From Picosynechococcus sp. PCC 7003 (lineage in GTDB: Bacteria; Cyanobacteriota; Cyanobacteriia; Cyanobacteriales; MRBY01), in contig NZ_CP016474.1 in NCBI RefSeq assembly GCF_001693255.1, positions 1,878,661 to 1,942,660 on the forward strand: a DNA stretch of 64,000 bases. Reading direction: 5' to 3'. The notes under the pieces were generated by a model that saw only the letters and a list, made by a program, of their open reading frames with translations, was not told where the DNA came from and ran no database searches. Positions 28,324 through 37,574 of the stretch are shown in pieces (position 1 is the first letter of the stretch; every line of letters starts with the position of its first letter). The position numbers were made by a program, and so were the translations under genes.

Positions 28324-29886
28324 CTACCAGGTGACTTTTCCGGCGAGGTCGGCGGCCTTTTTTTCGCCAATGCCCGATACCCGTTGTAGATCCGTCAAAC
28401 CAGAATAAGGGCGGCCCTCAATAATCCTTTGGGCGAGACTAGGGCCAATGCCAGAGAGGGTTTCGAGTTCGGCGGCACTGGCGGTATTGAGGTTTACGGG
28501 GCCATCGGTGGCGGCCACAGTACAGTCAGCGGGCATTGGTTTTTGTTTGCTGGCGATGAAGGGCGGAATTCCCAGATAAGCCGTAGTATAAAACTGATCG
28601 AATTCGGCTTGAAATTGTTGGGCGATCGCCTCGTTCTGGATAATTAAGAGGGTCTCGTCGTTCTGATTATTGGCAGAGGCTGACCAGTTATGGGAACCCG
28701 TAATCACCGTTTTGCCATCGATGACGGCGAATTTGTGGTGAAATTTATCCCCCTGGGGTAATTTCGGCGTACCGACGGTTTGGATGGGGCTAGCCCAGGG
28801 CCGATTAAAGGGGTCACATTTTTCCTTGAGATTAACCCCCAACAGATCCAGCCCATCGCTGTATTCCCGAAAGGCAAAACTCGGATCGATCAAAGCCTGG
28901 ATAACGGTGCCTTCTTGAGCTTCTTTTTCTAAAATATTGGCAATTTTTTGCTCAGAAAAAACAAATAGGGCTAGACTAATCGATTCTTGGGCCTGGGCGA
29001 GGGTGCTGCCAATGAGACCATTGCTCGTATTTTCCCAGGCCTGGGAACTGGAGAAAGGGGAAAACTGAACCGTGACGCGACTATTGCCCACCGTAAAGGT
29101 TTGGGGCGGCCCTTGCAGTTTCTGAACCCCAAACTTGCGCCCAGTCCACATCTCCTCAAATTCTGCTGTAAAAACCTGGGCGATCGCCGCATCTTGGATC
29201 CGCATTAGGTGGTTTACATTGCCCCTGGTTTCCGGGTTGGCGAAATCCCCGTGGATGCCGCTCAATGTCCAGTTTGCCGAGCCGGTGATCACCGTTTCCC
29301 CATCGACCACCATAAATTTGTGGTGCATTAGGCCGCTTCCCTTGGAACCGTCGGCGGTATCGTCCAAAATCGGGATCTCTGCCCTTTCTAAAATGGCGAT
29401 CGCATCATATTTCGCAGTTTCTGCCGCATCTAAAAAGCCATCTTGGTTTTCATCGGCGAGGGCGACAAATTCTTGATATTTTCCCTGATCCCGTTCATCG
29501 AGTTCTAAAATTTCTGCTGAATCAGGCTCGGCCCAGGGTTGGTGGTAATTATTTTCGACGATCACGCGAATGTTGATCCCCGCAGCGGCTTGGGCAGCGA
29601 GGGCTTCGGCTACCAGGGGCAAATTCAACTCCTGGATCGCAACATCGATGGTGCTTTGGGCGCTGTTAATGCCCTCGATCAAAATTTCTTCGAGGTTATC
29701 CCCTGGGCGTTTCAGTTGGCGGTAGGGCTCGGTATAAACCACGCGCCGACCTTGACGCTGGTTGAAATACACCTGAATGGATTCGTCCTGGGGCGATCGC
29801 CCCCTTTCCCCCTGACAACCCAGCAGACCAACGACCAATAGACCCCAGAGGGCAAAAAATGGGCGACGAGCACGGGGATTAACCAT
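28324..29886 (-). CDS. Phospholipase D-family lipoprotein with EF-hand loop and ComEA-like HhH domain
   Basis: 520 aa. Signal peptide with lipobox LLGC (Cys24) predicts a lipid-anchored envelope protein. Two PLD catalytic motifs are intact: H188-x-K190-x4-D195 with N205, and H383-x-K385-x4-D390 with N400. Between the first PLD half's core and its HKD motif lies a perfect 12-residue EF-hand calcium loop, D145 to E156 (D-x-N-x-D-G-x-L-D-x-x-E). The C-terminus (about 463-520) is a helix-hairpin-helix pair as in ComEA (VNLNTAS...LSGIGPSLAQ...VSGIGEKKA), which binds DNA. Most likely an envelope nuclease. Involvement in DNA uptake or degradation is inference. Followed downstream by the TPR gene. 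Confidence 0.88.
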   Translation of the reverse strand: MVNPRARRPFFALWGLLVVGLLGCQGERGRSPQDESIQVYFNQRQGRRVVYTEPYRQLKRPGDNLEEILIEGINSAQSTIDVAIQELNLPLVAEALAAQAAAGINIRVIVENNYHQPWAEPDSAEILELDERDQGKYQEFVALADENQDGFLDAAETAKYDAIAILERAEIPILDDTADGSKGSGLMHHKFMVVDGETVITGSANWTLSGIHGDFANPETRGNVNHLMRIQDAAIAQVFTAEFEEMWTGRKFGVQKLQGPPQTFTVGNSRVTVQFSPFSSSQAWENTSNGLIGSTLAQAQESISLALFVFSEQKIANILEKEAQEGTVIQALIDPSFAFREYSDGLDLLGVNLKEKCDPFNRPWASPIQTVGTPKLPQGDKFHHKFAVIDGKTVITGSHNWSASANNQNDETLLIIQNEAIAQQFQAEFDQFYTTAYLGIPPFIASKQKPMPADCTVAATDGPVNLNTASAAELETLSGIGPSLAQRIIEGRPYSGLTDLQRVSGIGEKKAADLAGKVTW

Positions 29887-29918
29887 CGAAATTTAAGAGC
29901 GCGACAACACCCTTATAC

Positions 29919-30713
29919 CTAATAATCGTAAGGATTTCTGGGGGTGGGGATCGGTTCGACGGCGCTGGCCTGGATCACTAACTGGCGCTGGGGCAAACCA
30001 TTATCACTCTCGTCTTCTGTGGTGAGTTGGAGATCCTCGGTGATCATTTCCCCGGTGACTTCTACCCAAGAGTCCGGCGTAAAGGCTTGGCGATCGCCTT
30101 CGAGTTTCACGGGCAATCCTACTGGATAGGCATCCACCGCACAACAGGTCAGCACAAACCGCGACACCATCATGTAATTGTCCGGCAACTGGGGCAGATG
30201 GGTCACAAATCCGTTTACTTTCACCGGATCCCCTGTATAAGCATCAGGTTCTGGATAAACATTCAACGTCCGAATCCAATCTAATAACGTCCGCTCCTCT
30301 GGGGACGTGCCGACCCGAAAACTTTCCGGTTGACTCCGGGTGAGGGGCAATTCTTCCGTTAAACCCCGTTGAATCGCTGTTTGGCTCGACAAAATGGTGG
30401 GAGGAATCAAAAATCCGGCGATCGCCACCAAAATCAACAAACCACTCCCCACATTCTGGGGCAAAAGCGTAATGTGCTGCACGGATTCGCCGCCACTAAC
30501 CTGGGGACGCACCTGTTGCAGCAATTTTCCCAACCCAAGCAGGAGGAGAATAATCCCCGCCGCCACACATAGACCAAAGTAATTCGGATGGATCAACAGC
30601 GCCAACTGGCCTGTAATCGCGTACTTGAGCAGCAAAGCCCCCCACAACAACAGGGCCGTAATATCAAACCAAGGGGCCAAACCAGCCGCTTTCGGAGCAG
30701 AAAAATTAACCAT
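29919..30713 (-). CDS. TIGR03943-family membrane protein
   Basis: 264 aa. The N-terminal part has three or four membrane spans (about residues 15-120); the C-terminal part (about 150-255) is soluble with an OB-like beta region containing GDPVKVNGFVTHLP and CCAVDAYPVGLPV. This matches the TIGR03943/DUF1980 family, proposed to pair with a DUF318 permease usually encoded next to it. No such permease is present nearby. 32 bases separate its stop from the PLD gene start, suggesting co-transcription. Confidence 0.82.
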   Translation of the reverse strand: MVNFSAPKAAGLAPWFDITALLLWGALLLKYAITGQLALLIHPNYFGLCVAAGIILLLLGLGKLLQQVRPQVSGGESVQHITLLPQNVGSGLLILVAIAGFLIPPTILSSQTAIQRGLTEELPLTRSQPESFRVGTSPEERTLLDWIRTLNVYPEPDAYTGDPVKVNGFVTHLPQLPDNYMMVSRFVLTCCAVDAYPVGLPVKLEGDRQAFTPDSWVEVTGEMITEDLQLTTEDESDNGLPQRQLVIQASAVEPIPTPRNPYDY

Positions 30714-30769
30714 TGCGTTCCTGGAAAAAACACCTCAAACAACTATCACTCGTTTCCGTTAAGGCCACC

Positions 30770-31246
30770 CTAAAATAATCGTGTGGCCTCTTCATCCACC
30801 GTCAATTCTAGATCCTCCGCTAACATCGCCGGATCAATGAGCGTAATGTCAAAGGGATCTTCTTCCCCCGGCTGGGTGTGCTTCGGAGGACGCGGCGATC
30901 GCCTTTCATAACGACCCAAAATTTGGGGGCCAAATGTGACGACATCCCCATCTTGGAGTATCACCGCATTCACTTTGTTCCCATTGACCAAAATGCCGTT
31001 CGCACTGGCCCTCTGGAGACCATCCCCATCCACAATGCGATAGTAAACATGATCATCCGTTAGGTGCCGCACCAAGGTCGCATGGAGCCGAGACACAAAC
31101 TGCGATTGGAGATGAATCGCGCAACTGCTACGACGCCCAATTGAATAGCGGGCATCCGTCAAAATATACTCCCGTTGTCCAGTATCATCTTGAACGAGGA
31201 AAACATGTTGAGGTTGATTCATTGTGACGGTAGGAGCAACGGCCAT
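30770..31246 (-). CDS. FHA-domain protein
   Basis: About 158 aa from the ATG at 31246. One FHA phosphothreonine-binding domain (about residues 15-115) with SIGRRSSCAIHL, SRLHA and a NGILVNGNKV region, then a short acidic tail ending EEATRLF. No other domain. Probably a phosphorylation-dependent adaptor for Ser/Thr kinase signalling. Its upstream region is occupied by the repeat element at 31320-31595. Confidence 0.85.
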   Translation of the reverse strand: MAVAPTVTMNQPQHVFLVQDDTGQREYILTDARYSIGRRSSCAIHLQSQFVSRLHATLVRHLTDDHVYYRIVDGDGLQRASANGILVNGNKVNAVILQDGDVVTFGPQILGRYERRSPRPPKHTQPGEEDPFDITLIDPAMLAEDLELTVDEEATRLF

Positions 31247-31319
31247 GGATTCCAAATCGGTGCAGAAAAATTATAACTAAACAAAAATAATCCTAAATCT
31301 TCACATTTTAACTGATACG

Positions 31320-31595
31320 AGCGGGCATTCCCCTTCCTCGCACACGGTTTACTGTGACGAGCAGGGAGGGGATGAAAGCGAGTTAGGCTCATGCTACTAT
31401 AAGTTTGCCTTGACCACTTCTCCCTAAGCGAAAACCAAGCTAAACGGGCAGTGTTGCAAGAAAAGAATTTTGGCCTTCGGAACGAGGGTTTTCCGCCTAT
31501 CGCCAGAATGTAAGACTCACTATTCTTCGGAGTAGAAAGCAGTTCTTTGGGTAGAAAGCTCCTTCCTCGCTTTAGCAGGGAGGAGTGGTTCACAC
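31320..31595 (-). mobile_element. Protein-less IS200/IS605-like element, copy B (PATE-like)
   Basis: Read on the minus strand, it begins with a hairpin at 31585-31559 (CTCCTCCCTGC / GCGAGGAAGGAG arms) and ends with a longer hairpin at 31371-31330 whose arms have nearly the same sequence. Between them, blocks at 31516-31492 and 31440-31425 match bases 1-25 and 82-97 of the window (24 of 25, and 16 of 16). About 275 bases in all, no open frame for a transposase. Hairpins near both ends and no inverted terminal repeats fit a derivative of a single-strand-transposing IS200/IS605 element. Exact ends and family are inferred. Confidence 0.6.
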
Positions 31596-31722
31596 ATATC
31601 AGCTCAATATTCGAGCGCGATATCGGTCAAAAAGCCCAAGTCATCTCAATCCCATGGGACTGTCTGATCCTATCGAAGCACTACCTTTTTGGGGCCAACC
31701 CGTAACAAATTCAATCACAAAT

Positions 31723-31755
31723 AAAAAACCCATTACCTGCAACAGCAGATATGGG
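31723..31755 (-). terminator. Intrinsic terminator of pstB
   Basis: On the minus strand, CCCATATCTGC pairs with GCAGGTAATGGG around a TGTT loop and is followed by TTTTTTAT. It lies about 70 bases beyond the pstB stop. Confidence 0.85.
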
Positions 31756-31822
31756 CTAAGGCTGAGACAAAAATTTAGTGTGGCGTTACGAGAAAAACAG
31801 ACCCTAAAGTCATCCCCTCAAA

Positions 31823-32626
31823 TTAACCGAAACGGCCACTGACATACTCTTGGGTGGCCTGTTCCCGGGGGTTTTGGAAAATAACTTCCGTGCGATCGCA
31901 TTCGCCCAGATAGCCCTGGCGGGTGCCGTCATCATTTGTTTTCACGTTGAAAAACGCCGTCATATCAGCGACCCGCGAAGCCTGCTGCATATTATGAGTC
32001 ACAATGACAATTGTGTACTGCTCTTTGAGCTGGTGGATCAATTCTTCAATTTTGAGGGTTGAAATCGGATCCAAAGCAGAACAAGGTTCATCCATCAACA
32101 CAACCTCTGGTTGAATGGCGATCGTCCGGGCAATACAAAGACGTTGCTGTTGCCCCCCAGATAGGGCGAGACCACTTTGACGCAGCTTATCTTTAACCTC
32201 ATCCCAGAGAGCGGCCTGGCGTAGTGAACGTTCTACCAGTTCGTCCATGTCTCCCTTGTAACCATTGATCCGCGCCCCATAGGCGATATTGTCATAAATC
32301 GATTTGGGGAAGGGGTTTGGCTTTTGGAAAACCATGCCGATGCGGCGACGTACTTCCACTGGATCTACACCGGATCCATAGAGACTACTGCCGTGGTAAG
32401 CAATATCGCCCTCTATGCGAAAAGTGGGAATGAGATCATTGAGACGGTTGTAGCAACGCAACAGGGTACTTTTACCGCAACCAGAAGGGCCAATAAATGC
32501 TGTTACTTGATTTTTGGGAATGTTGAGGTAAACGCCTTTGATCGCCAGAAAGCTACCGTAATAGACACTGACATTTTCTGTCTGCAGAACGTAGTCTGTC
32601 GCGTTTGCATTGTCGAGATCAATCAT
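31823..32626 (-). CDS. pstB: Phosphate ABC transporter ATP-binding protein
   Basis: ATPase of the high-affinity PstSCAB phosphate importer. Walker [10 protein letters not shown] at 46-54, signature LSGGQQQ at 155-161, Walker B followed by DEP (179-181), and the His-switch in [31 protein letters not shown] is diagnostic of PstB. 267 aa is normal. No pstS, pstC, pstA or phoU lies beside it, so this copy is transcribed alone from its own promoter and stops at the terminator at 31723-31755. Confidence 0.96.
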   Translation of the reverse strand: MIDLDNANATDYVLQTENVSVYYGSFLAIKGVYLNIPKNQVTAFIGPSGCGKSTLLRCYNRLNDLIPTFRIEGDIAYHGSSLYGSGVDPVEVRRRIGMVFQKPNPFPKSIYDNIAYGARINGYKGDMDELVERSLRQAALWDEVKDKLRQSGLALSGGQQQRLCIARTIAIQPEVVLMDEPCSALDPISTLKIEELIHQLKEQYTIVIVTHNMQQASRVADMTAFFNVKTNDDGTRQGYLGECDRTEVIFQNPREQATQEYVSGRFG

Positions 32627-32820
32627 TGGAAAAACAGCTTATCTAGGCCGGATGCAGGGAGTCGGGAAAATGGTCAATCAATACTTGCCGAACGACTTGA
32701 TAGGGCTAATGCTGGGGCTTGTGTAACCAGAGAAGAGATGAGCCATGGAAAGGATTTCCTTACCCATCAGCTTCATCAGTTTTGCTTAGAACATCAGCAT
32801 ACAAAACCTTCGGCCTCAGT

Positions 32821-32864
32821 ATATTATCAGTCCTGCGACATCTTGACTTTAAGAACAGGTAAAC
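32821..32864 (-). promoter_or_regulatory. Candidate Pho box and -10 element upstream of pstB
   Basis: On the minus strand GTTTACCT and CTTAAAGT are 8-base units separated by three bases (32846-32864), each two mismatches from the cyanobacterial Pho-box unit CTTAACCT. A TAATAT element follows at 32826-32821. The spacing fits tandem PhoB-type sites, but the match is weak and based only on inspection. Confidence 0.3.
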
Positions 32865-32970
32865 CTTTTAGCTTCAGCTAAATAAGGTCACAATTCACGG
32901 GTCGATGTTGAGGTTAGCTAAGGCTGAAAGCTTGATTTATCAAGGAATTTTTCGTTTGTGCCCTAGGTTT

Positions 32971-34071
32971 CTATTGGCGCGGTGGGGCGATGTCTAATTG
33001 GGGTAAATCTAAATCGTTAGGATCAATGTCATCGGCTTTGACTTCTTGGATCGGACTAACTTGAAAAATAATTTTAAAAATTTGACTGTTACGCTTGCGT
33101 AAGAATTCTTCAACGAGGAGAGCTTGTCTAGGGGTAATTTCTTTTTTCGCCTGGAGGTTGACGTAGATGATCGGTGGGGAAGATGTCCAGTCAACCCGCA
33201 CCCGAACATTTTCGACGTCTTGACCGACAGTAACGGTTTTGGTGGTGAGCTGACTGGTGATGGTTTGCTGCAGGCGGAGCTGTTGTACCAGTTGAATAAA
33301 TCTTGCCCCCAGGGGTACCAGCAAGACGAGGGTTAAGGCCATTGTCCAGCCAAGGGCGTGGTTGATCTCCGCATAACCAGCCAGGATGTAGACCACCATA
33401 CAGGCGAGGGTAATGCCGAGGAGGTTTGTTAGATAGAGCAAAAAAGCGCCACGGGAGTAATTGAAATAGCCTTGGGAAAATGATAAGCCTACTACACAGA
33501 GAGGAGGCATCAGGGCCACGGCGATCGCCGTCCCGGCGAGGGCATCACTAATCCCCCGACGCACCTTCACAAAGCCACTAATTCCGCCAGCGGCCACCGC
33601 AATACCAAGGTCGATTAAGTTGGGTTGGGTGCGGGCCGTCAGTTCTGAGCCAAAATCAGGGATGCCAATAATGACGCCGATCATCCATGACAACGCAAGA
33701 GAAAGGGCTGTTGCTCCCGTAATCGAATACAGCGATCGCCAAAATAATTTCAACTCCCCCTCTAGGGCCGCGAAGGCCAACCCCCGCAACGGCAACATCA
33801 GGGGGGCTACCAGCATCGCCCCAATAATCACAGCGGTACTATTACTAATCAGCCCAAAGGTGGCAATAATGCAGGAGCTAACAGTTAACATCACAAAATT
33901 AAGACGCCAACTCGCCTCGACTAAAAGCTGCCGATATAAACGCCGCGTCTTTTTTCCCGTCACCGGGCGCGGAATAAACCACTGCACAAAATCGACCCAA
34001 CCCAACCACCACTCCATCATCACCCCGTAGGCTTGGGGGTTACGGTATAGTCGTCGTCGATACCAAACCAT
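32971..34071 (-). CDS. DUF389/TIGR00341-family membrane protein
   Basis: 366 aa. About six to seven membrane spans between residues 55 and 260, including the conserved NSTAVIIGAMLVAPLMLPL and GTAIAVALMPPLCVVGL segments of the DUF389 family, then a soluble C-terminal domain (about 270-350). Function of the family is not established. Internal methionines at residues 18-19 could be the true start. Not obviously linked to pstB, from which about 340 bases separate it. Confidence 0.83.
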   Translation of the reverse strand: MVWYRRRLYRNPQAYGVMMEWWLGWVDFVQWFIPRPVTGKKTRRLYRQLLVEASWRLNFVMLTVSSCIIATFGLISNSTAVIIGAMLVAPLMLPLRGLAFAALEGELKLFWRSLYSITGATALSLALSWMIGVIIGIPDFGSELTARTQPNLIDLGIAVAAGGISGFVKVRRGISDALAGTAIAVALMPPLCVVGLSFSQGYFNYSRGAFLLYLTNLLGITLACMVVYILAGYAEINHALGWTMALTLVLLVPLGARFIQLVQQLRLQQTITSQLTTKTVTVGQDVENVRVRVDWTSSPPIIYVNLQAKKEITPRQALLVEEFLRKRNSQIFKIIFQVSPIQEVKADDIDPNDLDLPQLDIAPPRQ

Positions 34072-34223
34072 CGCTGTTAAGACTCCTAGACAAATAGACG
34101 CACCAATGCGATTCCGATTGTAAAAGCTTGATTCCTCCCTGGTCGGATTTGCATGGATTTCTTTACCGGTGCTAAACCTTGCCTAGGCTCAGCCCCTTGA
34201 CTCAAGAGATTTTGACGGAGGGC

Positions 34224-34252
34224 TTACTTTTTGGGAAAGAAGATTTTATAAT
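34224..34252 (+). promoter_or_regulatory. Candidate promoter of rpmF
   Basis: A perfect -10 TATAAT at 34247-34252 lies 32 bases before the rpmF ATG, with TTACTT at 34224-34229 as a weak -35, 17 bases away. Confidence 0.5.
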
Positions 34253-34283
34253 GGTAATTCTGTAAAAATCTGTAGTTAATCCC

Positions 34284-34451
34284 ATGGCAGTTCCAAAGAA
34301 GAAAACCTCAAAGGCAAAGCGTGACCAACGCCGCGCCCACTGGAAGCGTAAGGCAACCATCGAAGCCCAAAAGGCCCTTTCCCTTGGCAAATCTGTACTC
34401 ACTGGTCGTTCTAGCTTTGTTTATCCTTCCCCCGAAGACGACGAAGAGTAA
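34284..34451 (+). CDS. rpmF: 50S ribosomal protein L32
   Basis: 55 aa, translated directly from the sequence: begins [20 protein letters not shown] and ends in an acidic SPEDDEE tail. The N-terminal basic segment is the classic L32 signature; the zinc cysteines of some bacterial L32 proteins are absent, as in other cyanobacterial and chloroplast forms. Located between the DUF389 gene and crtH, with its own promoter and terminator. Confidence 0.95.
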   Translation: MAVPKKKTSKAKRDQRRAHWKRKATIEAQKALSLGKSVLTGRSSFVYPSPEDDEE

Positions 34452-34520
34452 ATTCAGTATTTTTCTGGCCCCAGTGCCCCCTCAATCTCTTATTAAAAAT
34501 AAATATAGTTCTGATGCAGT

Positions 34521-34547
34521 AAGGTGGAAAATTTTCCGCCTTTTTTT
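34521..34547 (+). terminator. Intrinsic terminator of rpmF
   Basis: AAGGTGGAAAA pairs with TTTTCCGCCTT with little or no loop and is followed by seven T; 70 bases after the rpmF stop. Confidence 0.8.
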
Positions 34548-34679
34548 GTGACGAATATCTCCCCCTACCCAAAATCGTTACCGCAGCATGGCCGCTAATT
34601 TCCCCTGCCAATCCCTAGAGAAATAAAGGTAGACTATGTAACAGTCAAAATTTAGCCTACCTTGCGAGCTTCACCGTTT

Positions 34680-36221
34680 ATGACCGCCAAAACTGCCATT
34701 TCTGCTCCCCAGTACGATGTGATTGTCATTGGTTCCGGTATCGGAGGCCTCGTTACGGCGACCCAATTGGCGGCCAAGGGAATTAAGGTACTCGTGCTAG
34801 AGCGCTATGTGATCCCCGGTGGCAGTGCGGGGTATTTTGAGCGGCAGGGCTATCGGTTTGATGTGGGCGCTTCGATGATTTTTGGCTTTGGCGATCGCGG
34901 CACCACCAATCTCCTCACCCGGGCCCTCGCCGCAGTGGATATGTCGCTTCCGACCATCCCAGATCCAGTCCAGATTCATTACCATCTGCCTAATGATCTG
35001 GAGGTCAAGGTACACCGTGACTACGAAGAATTTTTAACGGGGTTAACGGCGCGCTTTCCCCATGAAGCCAAGGGCATTCGTAAATTTTATGATGAGTGCT
35101 GGAAGGTGTTTAATTGCCTTAACAGCATCGAACTGCTTTCCCTCGAAGAAATCCGTTACCTGCTGCGAGTTTTTATGCAAAAGCCCTTTGCTTGTCTAGG
35201 GTTGCTTAAATATTTACCCAAAAATGCTGGGGATCTTGCCCGTCAATACATTAAAGACCCCGAACTGCTTAAGTTTATCGATATGGAATGTTACTGCTGG
35301 TCGGTGGTGCCGGCGGAGCTAACGCCCATGATTAATGCGGGTATGGTGTTTAGCGATCGCCATTATGGTGGCATCAACTATCCAGAAGGGGGTGTGGGCC
35401 AAATTGCCCTCAAACTGGTTGAAGGTTTAGAGCACCATGGCGGTGAAATTCAATACGGCGCGAATGTCTACGAAATTATCACCGACCAAGGTCAGGCTAT
35501 CGGCGTACGCTTGGCTAATGGCACCGAGTATTTCGCGAAAAAGATTATTTCCAATGCCACCCGTTGGGACACCTTTGAAAAACTCCTGCCCAGCGACAAT
35601 AAACCCTTTTTTGAAGAAAAGTGGACGGAGAAGTACCAAAAATCCCCCAGCTTTCTCAGCGTTCACCTCGGTGTTAAAGCCGATGTGCTTCCCCCTGGGA
35701 CAGAATGCCACCACATTTTGCTCGAAAATTGGGACAACATGGAGGCCGAGCAGGGTACTATTTTTGTCTCTATTCCAACGCTCCTCGATCCGAGCCTGGC
35801 CCCTGAGGGGTATCACATTATCCACACCTTTACCCCCAGTTGGCTGAGTGAATGGCAAGGGTTGTCCCCCCAGGAATACGAAGCGAAGAAAGAAGAAGCT
35901 GCCTGGCAACTCGTGGATCGCCTTGAAGCGATTTTTCCGGGTTTAGATGCTGGGTTGGATTACATGGAGGTAGGGACACCACGCACCCACCGTAAATTCC
36001 TTGGGCGAGTGGATGGCTCCTATGGGCCGATCCCCCAACGCAAACTCCTGGGGTTATTGGGAATGTTTAATTTTGCGGGTTTTCCGCCCCGGGTCAATAA
36101 AACAGAAGTCCCTGGACTTTATTGTGTTGGCGATAGTACCTTCCCCGGACAGGGTTTAAATGCCGTGGCTTTTTCTGGTTTCGCCTGTGCCCACAAGGTC
36201 GCGACAGATCTCGGTTTTTAA
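34680..36221 (+). CDS. crtH: Carotenoid isomerase (prolycopene isomerase)
   Basis: FAD-dependent isomerase converting poly-cis-lycopene to all-trans-lycopene, needed for carotenoid synthesis in the dark. Dinucleotide-binding motif [18 protein letters not shown] near the N-terminus and a C-terminal [25 protein letters not shown] motif. About 513 aa from the ATG at 34680; an in-frame TTG at 34662 would add six residues. Sequence is much closer to CrtISO/CrtH than to bacterial CrtI desaturase. Confidence 0.94.
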   Translation: MTAKTAISAPQYDVIVIGSGIGGLVTATQLAAKGIKVLVLERYVIPGGSAGYFERQGYRFDVGASMIFGFGDRGTTNLLTRALAAVDMSLPTIPDPVQIHYHLPNDLEVKVHRDYEEFLTGLTARFPHEAKGIRKFYDECWKVFNCLNSIELLSLEEIRYLLRVFMQKPFACLGLLKYLPKNAGDLARQYIKDPELLKFIDMECYCWSVVPAELTPMINAGMVFSDRHYGGINYPEGGVGQIALKLVEGLEHHGGEIQYGANVYEIITDQGQAIGVRLANGTEYFAKKIISNATRWDTFEKLLPSDNKPFFEEKWTEKYQKSPSFLSVHLGVKADVLPPGTECHHILLENWDNMEAEQGTIFVSIPTLLDPSLAPEGYHIIHTFTPSWLSEWQGLSPQEYEAKKEEAAWQLVDRLEAIFPGLDAGLDYMEVGTPRTHRKFLGRVDGSYGPIPQRKLLGLLGMFNFAGFPPRVNKTEVPGLYCVGDSTFPGQGLNAVAFSGFACAHKVATDLGF

Positions 36222-36259
36222 ACGAAAGGCAAATAGAAGGCGATCGCCTCTGGGGAAGA

Positions 36260-36288
36260 CAAAAAAGGAGGGGTGCAATTCCCCTCCT
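36260..36288 (-). terminator. Intrinsic terminator downstream of the SpoIID-like gene
   Basis: Perfect 8-bp stem AGGAGGGG/CCCCTCCT; on the minus strand it is directly followed by TTTTTTG. It lies 35 bases past the SpoIID-like stop, and may also help end crtH transcription from the other side. Confidence 0.8.
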
Positions 36289-36322
36289 ACAATCTTGTAT
36301 TTTTTACGCCGAAAACTGACCG

Positions 36323-37447
36323 TTACCGGGGTGTTAGCTTGGCAATGGTGGCATTTTGGTAATAGTGACGCAGAATTTGTTGATAGTCGATGCCCTGGGC
36401 CGCTAAGCCATTGGCGCCCCATTGACTCATACCAACGCCGTGGCCAAAGCCTTTACCGTAGATGTAAACGTCGCCCTGTTGAATTCTGGCATTGATCAAG
36501 GTGCTACGCAGTTCTAAAAGACTCCGCAATTGATCGCCGCTGATATTTTTCGTGCCGCGATCACCAATCACTTTCATCGTGATTACCCGACCCTGGGGAG
36601 TGGCCCGTTGGGGAATTAATTGCTTCACGGTACCAACACCACCAACCAGTTGACCTAGCTGAGCTGCTGAAATGGTTTTACTCCACTGGTAGACCGGCGA
36701 GGATTGATCATAATCCACAACTCCCCGTAGATAGGGTAGAGGTTGGCTCCAGACATCCTCAACGTTTTCGGTATGACCACCCGAAGAGGAATGAAATACC
36801 GCCAAAATAACACTGCCGTTATAGGTCATTACCTGACTTTCCGTAGCATTAACGGCAGCATGGGTTGTGCTGTATTCGCTATTCAGACCCTTATAGACTT
36901 GAGTTGCCGTCGTGGTGTCGAGGTCGTAGGGCTTCCCGGTATTTTCTGAACGTTTTTTTAAAGCATAGGTGCGGGCTGCGACGGCCTGGGCTTTGAGGGC
37001 TTCCTGGGGCCAACTGGGAATTGCTTCAGCACCGACGACACTGTAGAGATAGTCTTCGAGATCGACGTGATTAATGGCGAGAATCCCGTTACCACTCTGC
37101 CGGAGTTGGGTGCGGCCCCGGTACCAGCGATCGCCAATCCACACATAGCCATCTCCCTTGGGTTCAATCCAGACCTCAGTCGCCCGCCAACGGTCAAACG
37201 CCAATTGATTCCCCTGGCGTCCCACCGCAAAGGAACTCATGCCAGCAATTTCACCGAGGACTTGGCCTTGGCCATTTTTGATGAGAGCGTTGGTGGAACT
37301 GCCCACCTGAAGATTTGCCGTCGTCTGCCGTACAGCGACCCGGAGATCAACCGCCGCCTGTGCAGGTGCAAGGGTTGCGAGCCATACAAGCCCCGGAAGA
37401 ACCCAGGAATGTTCGATTAATCTACGTAAGGGTCTAAGCATAAACAC
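36323..37447 (-). CDS. SpoIID/LytB-domain protein
   Basis: 374 aa. Signal peptide about residues 1-31 (ending near APAQA). The SpoIID domain (about 130-370) includes YLYSVVGAEAIPSWPQEALKAQAVAARTYAL, SSSGGHTENVEDVW and the C-terminal GKGFGHGVGMSQWGANGLA motif. In Bacillus, SpoIID is a lytic transglycosylase acting on denuded peptidoglycan; cyanobacterial homologues are common, non-sporulating and probably wall-remodelling. Substrate inferred only. Confidence 0.9.
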   Translation of the reverse strand: MFMLRPLRRLIEHSWVLPGLVWLATLAPAQAAVDLRVAVRQTTANLQVGSSTNALIKNGQGQVLGEIAGMSSFAVGRQGNQLAFDRWRATEVWIEPKGDGYVWIGDRWYRGRTQLRQSGNGILAINHVDLEDYLYSVVGAEAIPSWPQEALKAQAVAARTYALKKRSENTGKPYDLDTTTATQVYKGLNSEYSTTHAAVNATESQVMTYNGSVILAVFHSSSGGHTENVEDVWSQPLPYLRGVVDYDQSSPVYQWSKTISAAQLGQLVGGVGTVKQLIPQRATPQGRVITMKVIGDRGTKNISGDQLRSLLELRSTLINARIQQGDVYIYGKGFGHGVGMSQWGANGLAAQGIDYQQILRHYYQNATIAKLTPR

Positions 37448-37574
37448 ATTAGAAATTTACAACAAGTATCAATGGCATAAAGTGGTGTGGTCGATCACTA
37501 TATAGCTTTACTCTAGAATCGCTTTTGATGTGGTTTGTTCCATTACAATTTCACGACTCAATCTAGCACGAAAC

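Larger units (their letters stand above)
31256..31822. other. Intergenic region carrying a mobile repeat and the pstB terminator
   Basis: About 570 bases without a convincing gene, between the FHA gene and pstB. It contains the roughly 275-base element described at 31320-31595 and the pstB terminator at 31723-31755. A minus-strand open frame (31219-31593) simply crosses the element's hairpins and is not credible as a gene. Confidence 0.6.

Noticed and set aside
31219-31593. 124-codon minus-strand frame over the repeat element
   Set aside because: It crosses both terminal hairpins, and its sequence is dictated by the repeat; it also runs into the FHA gene.
32324-32881. 185-codon plus-strand frame
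   Set aside because: Largely antisense to pstB, and the rest is the pstB upstream region.
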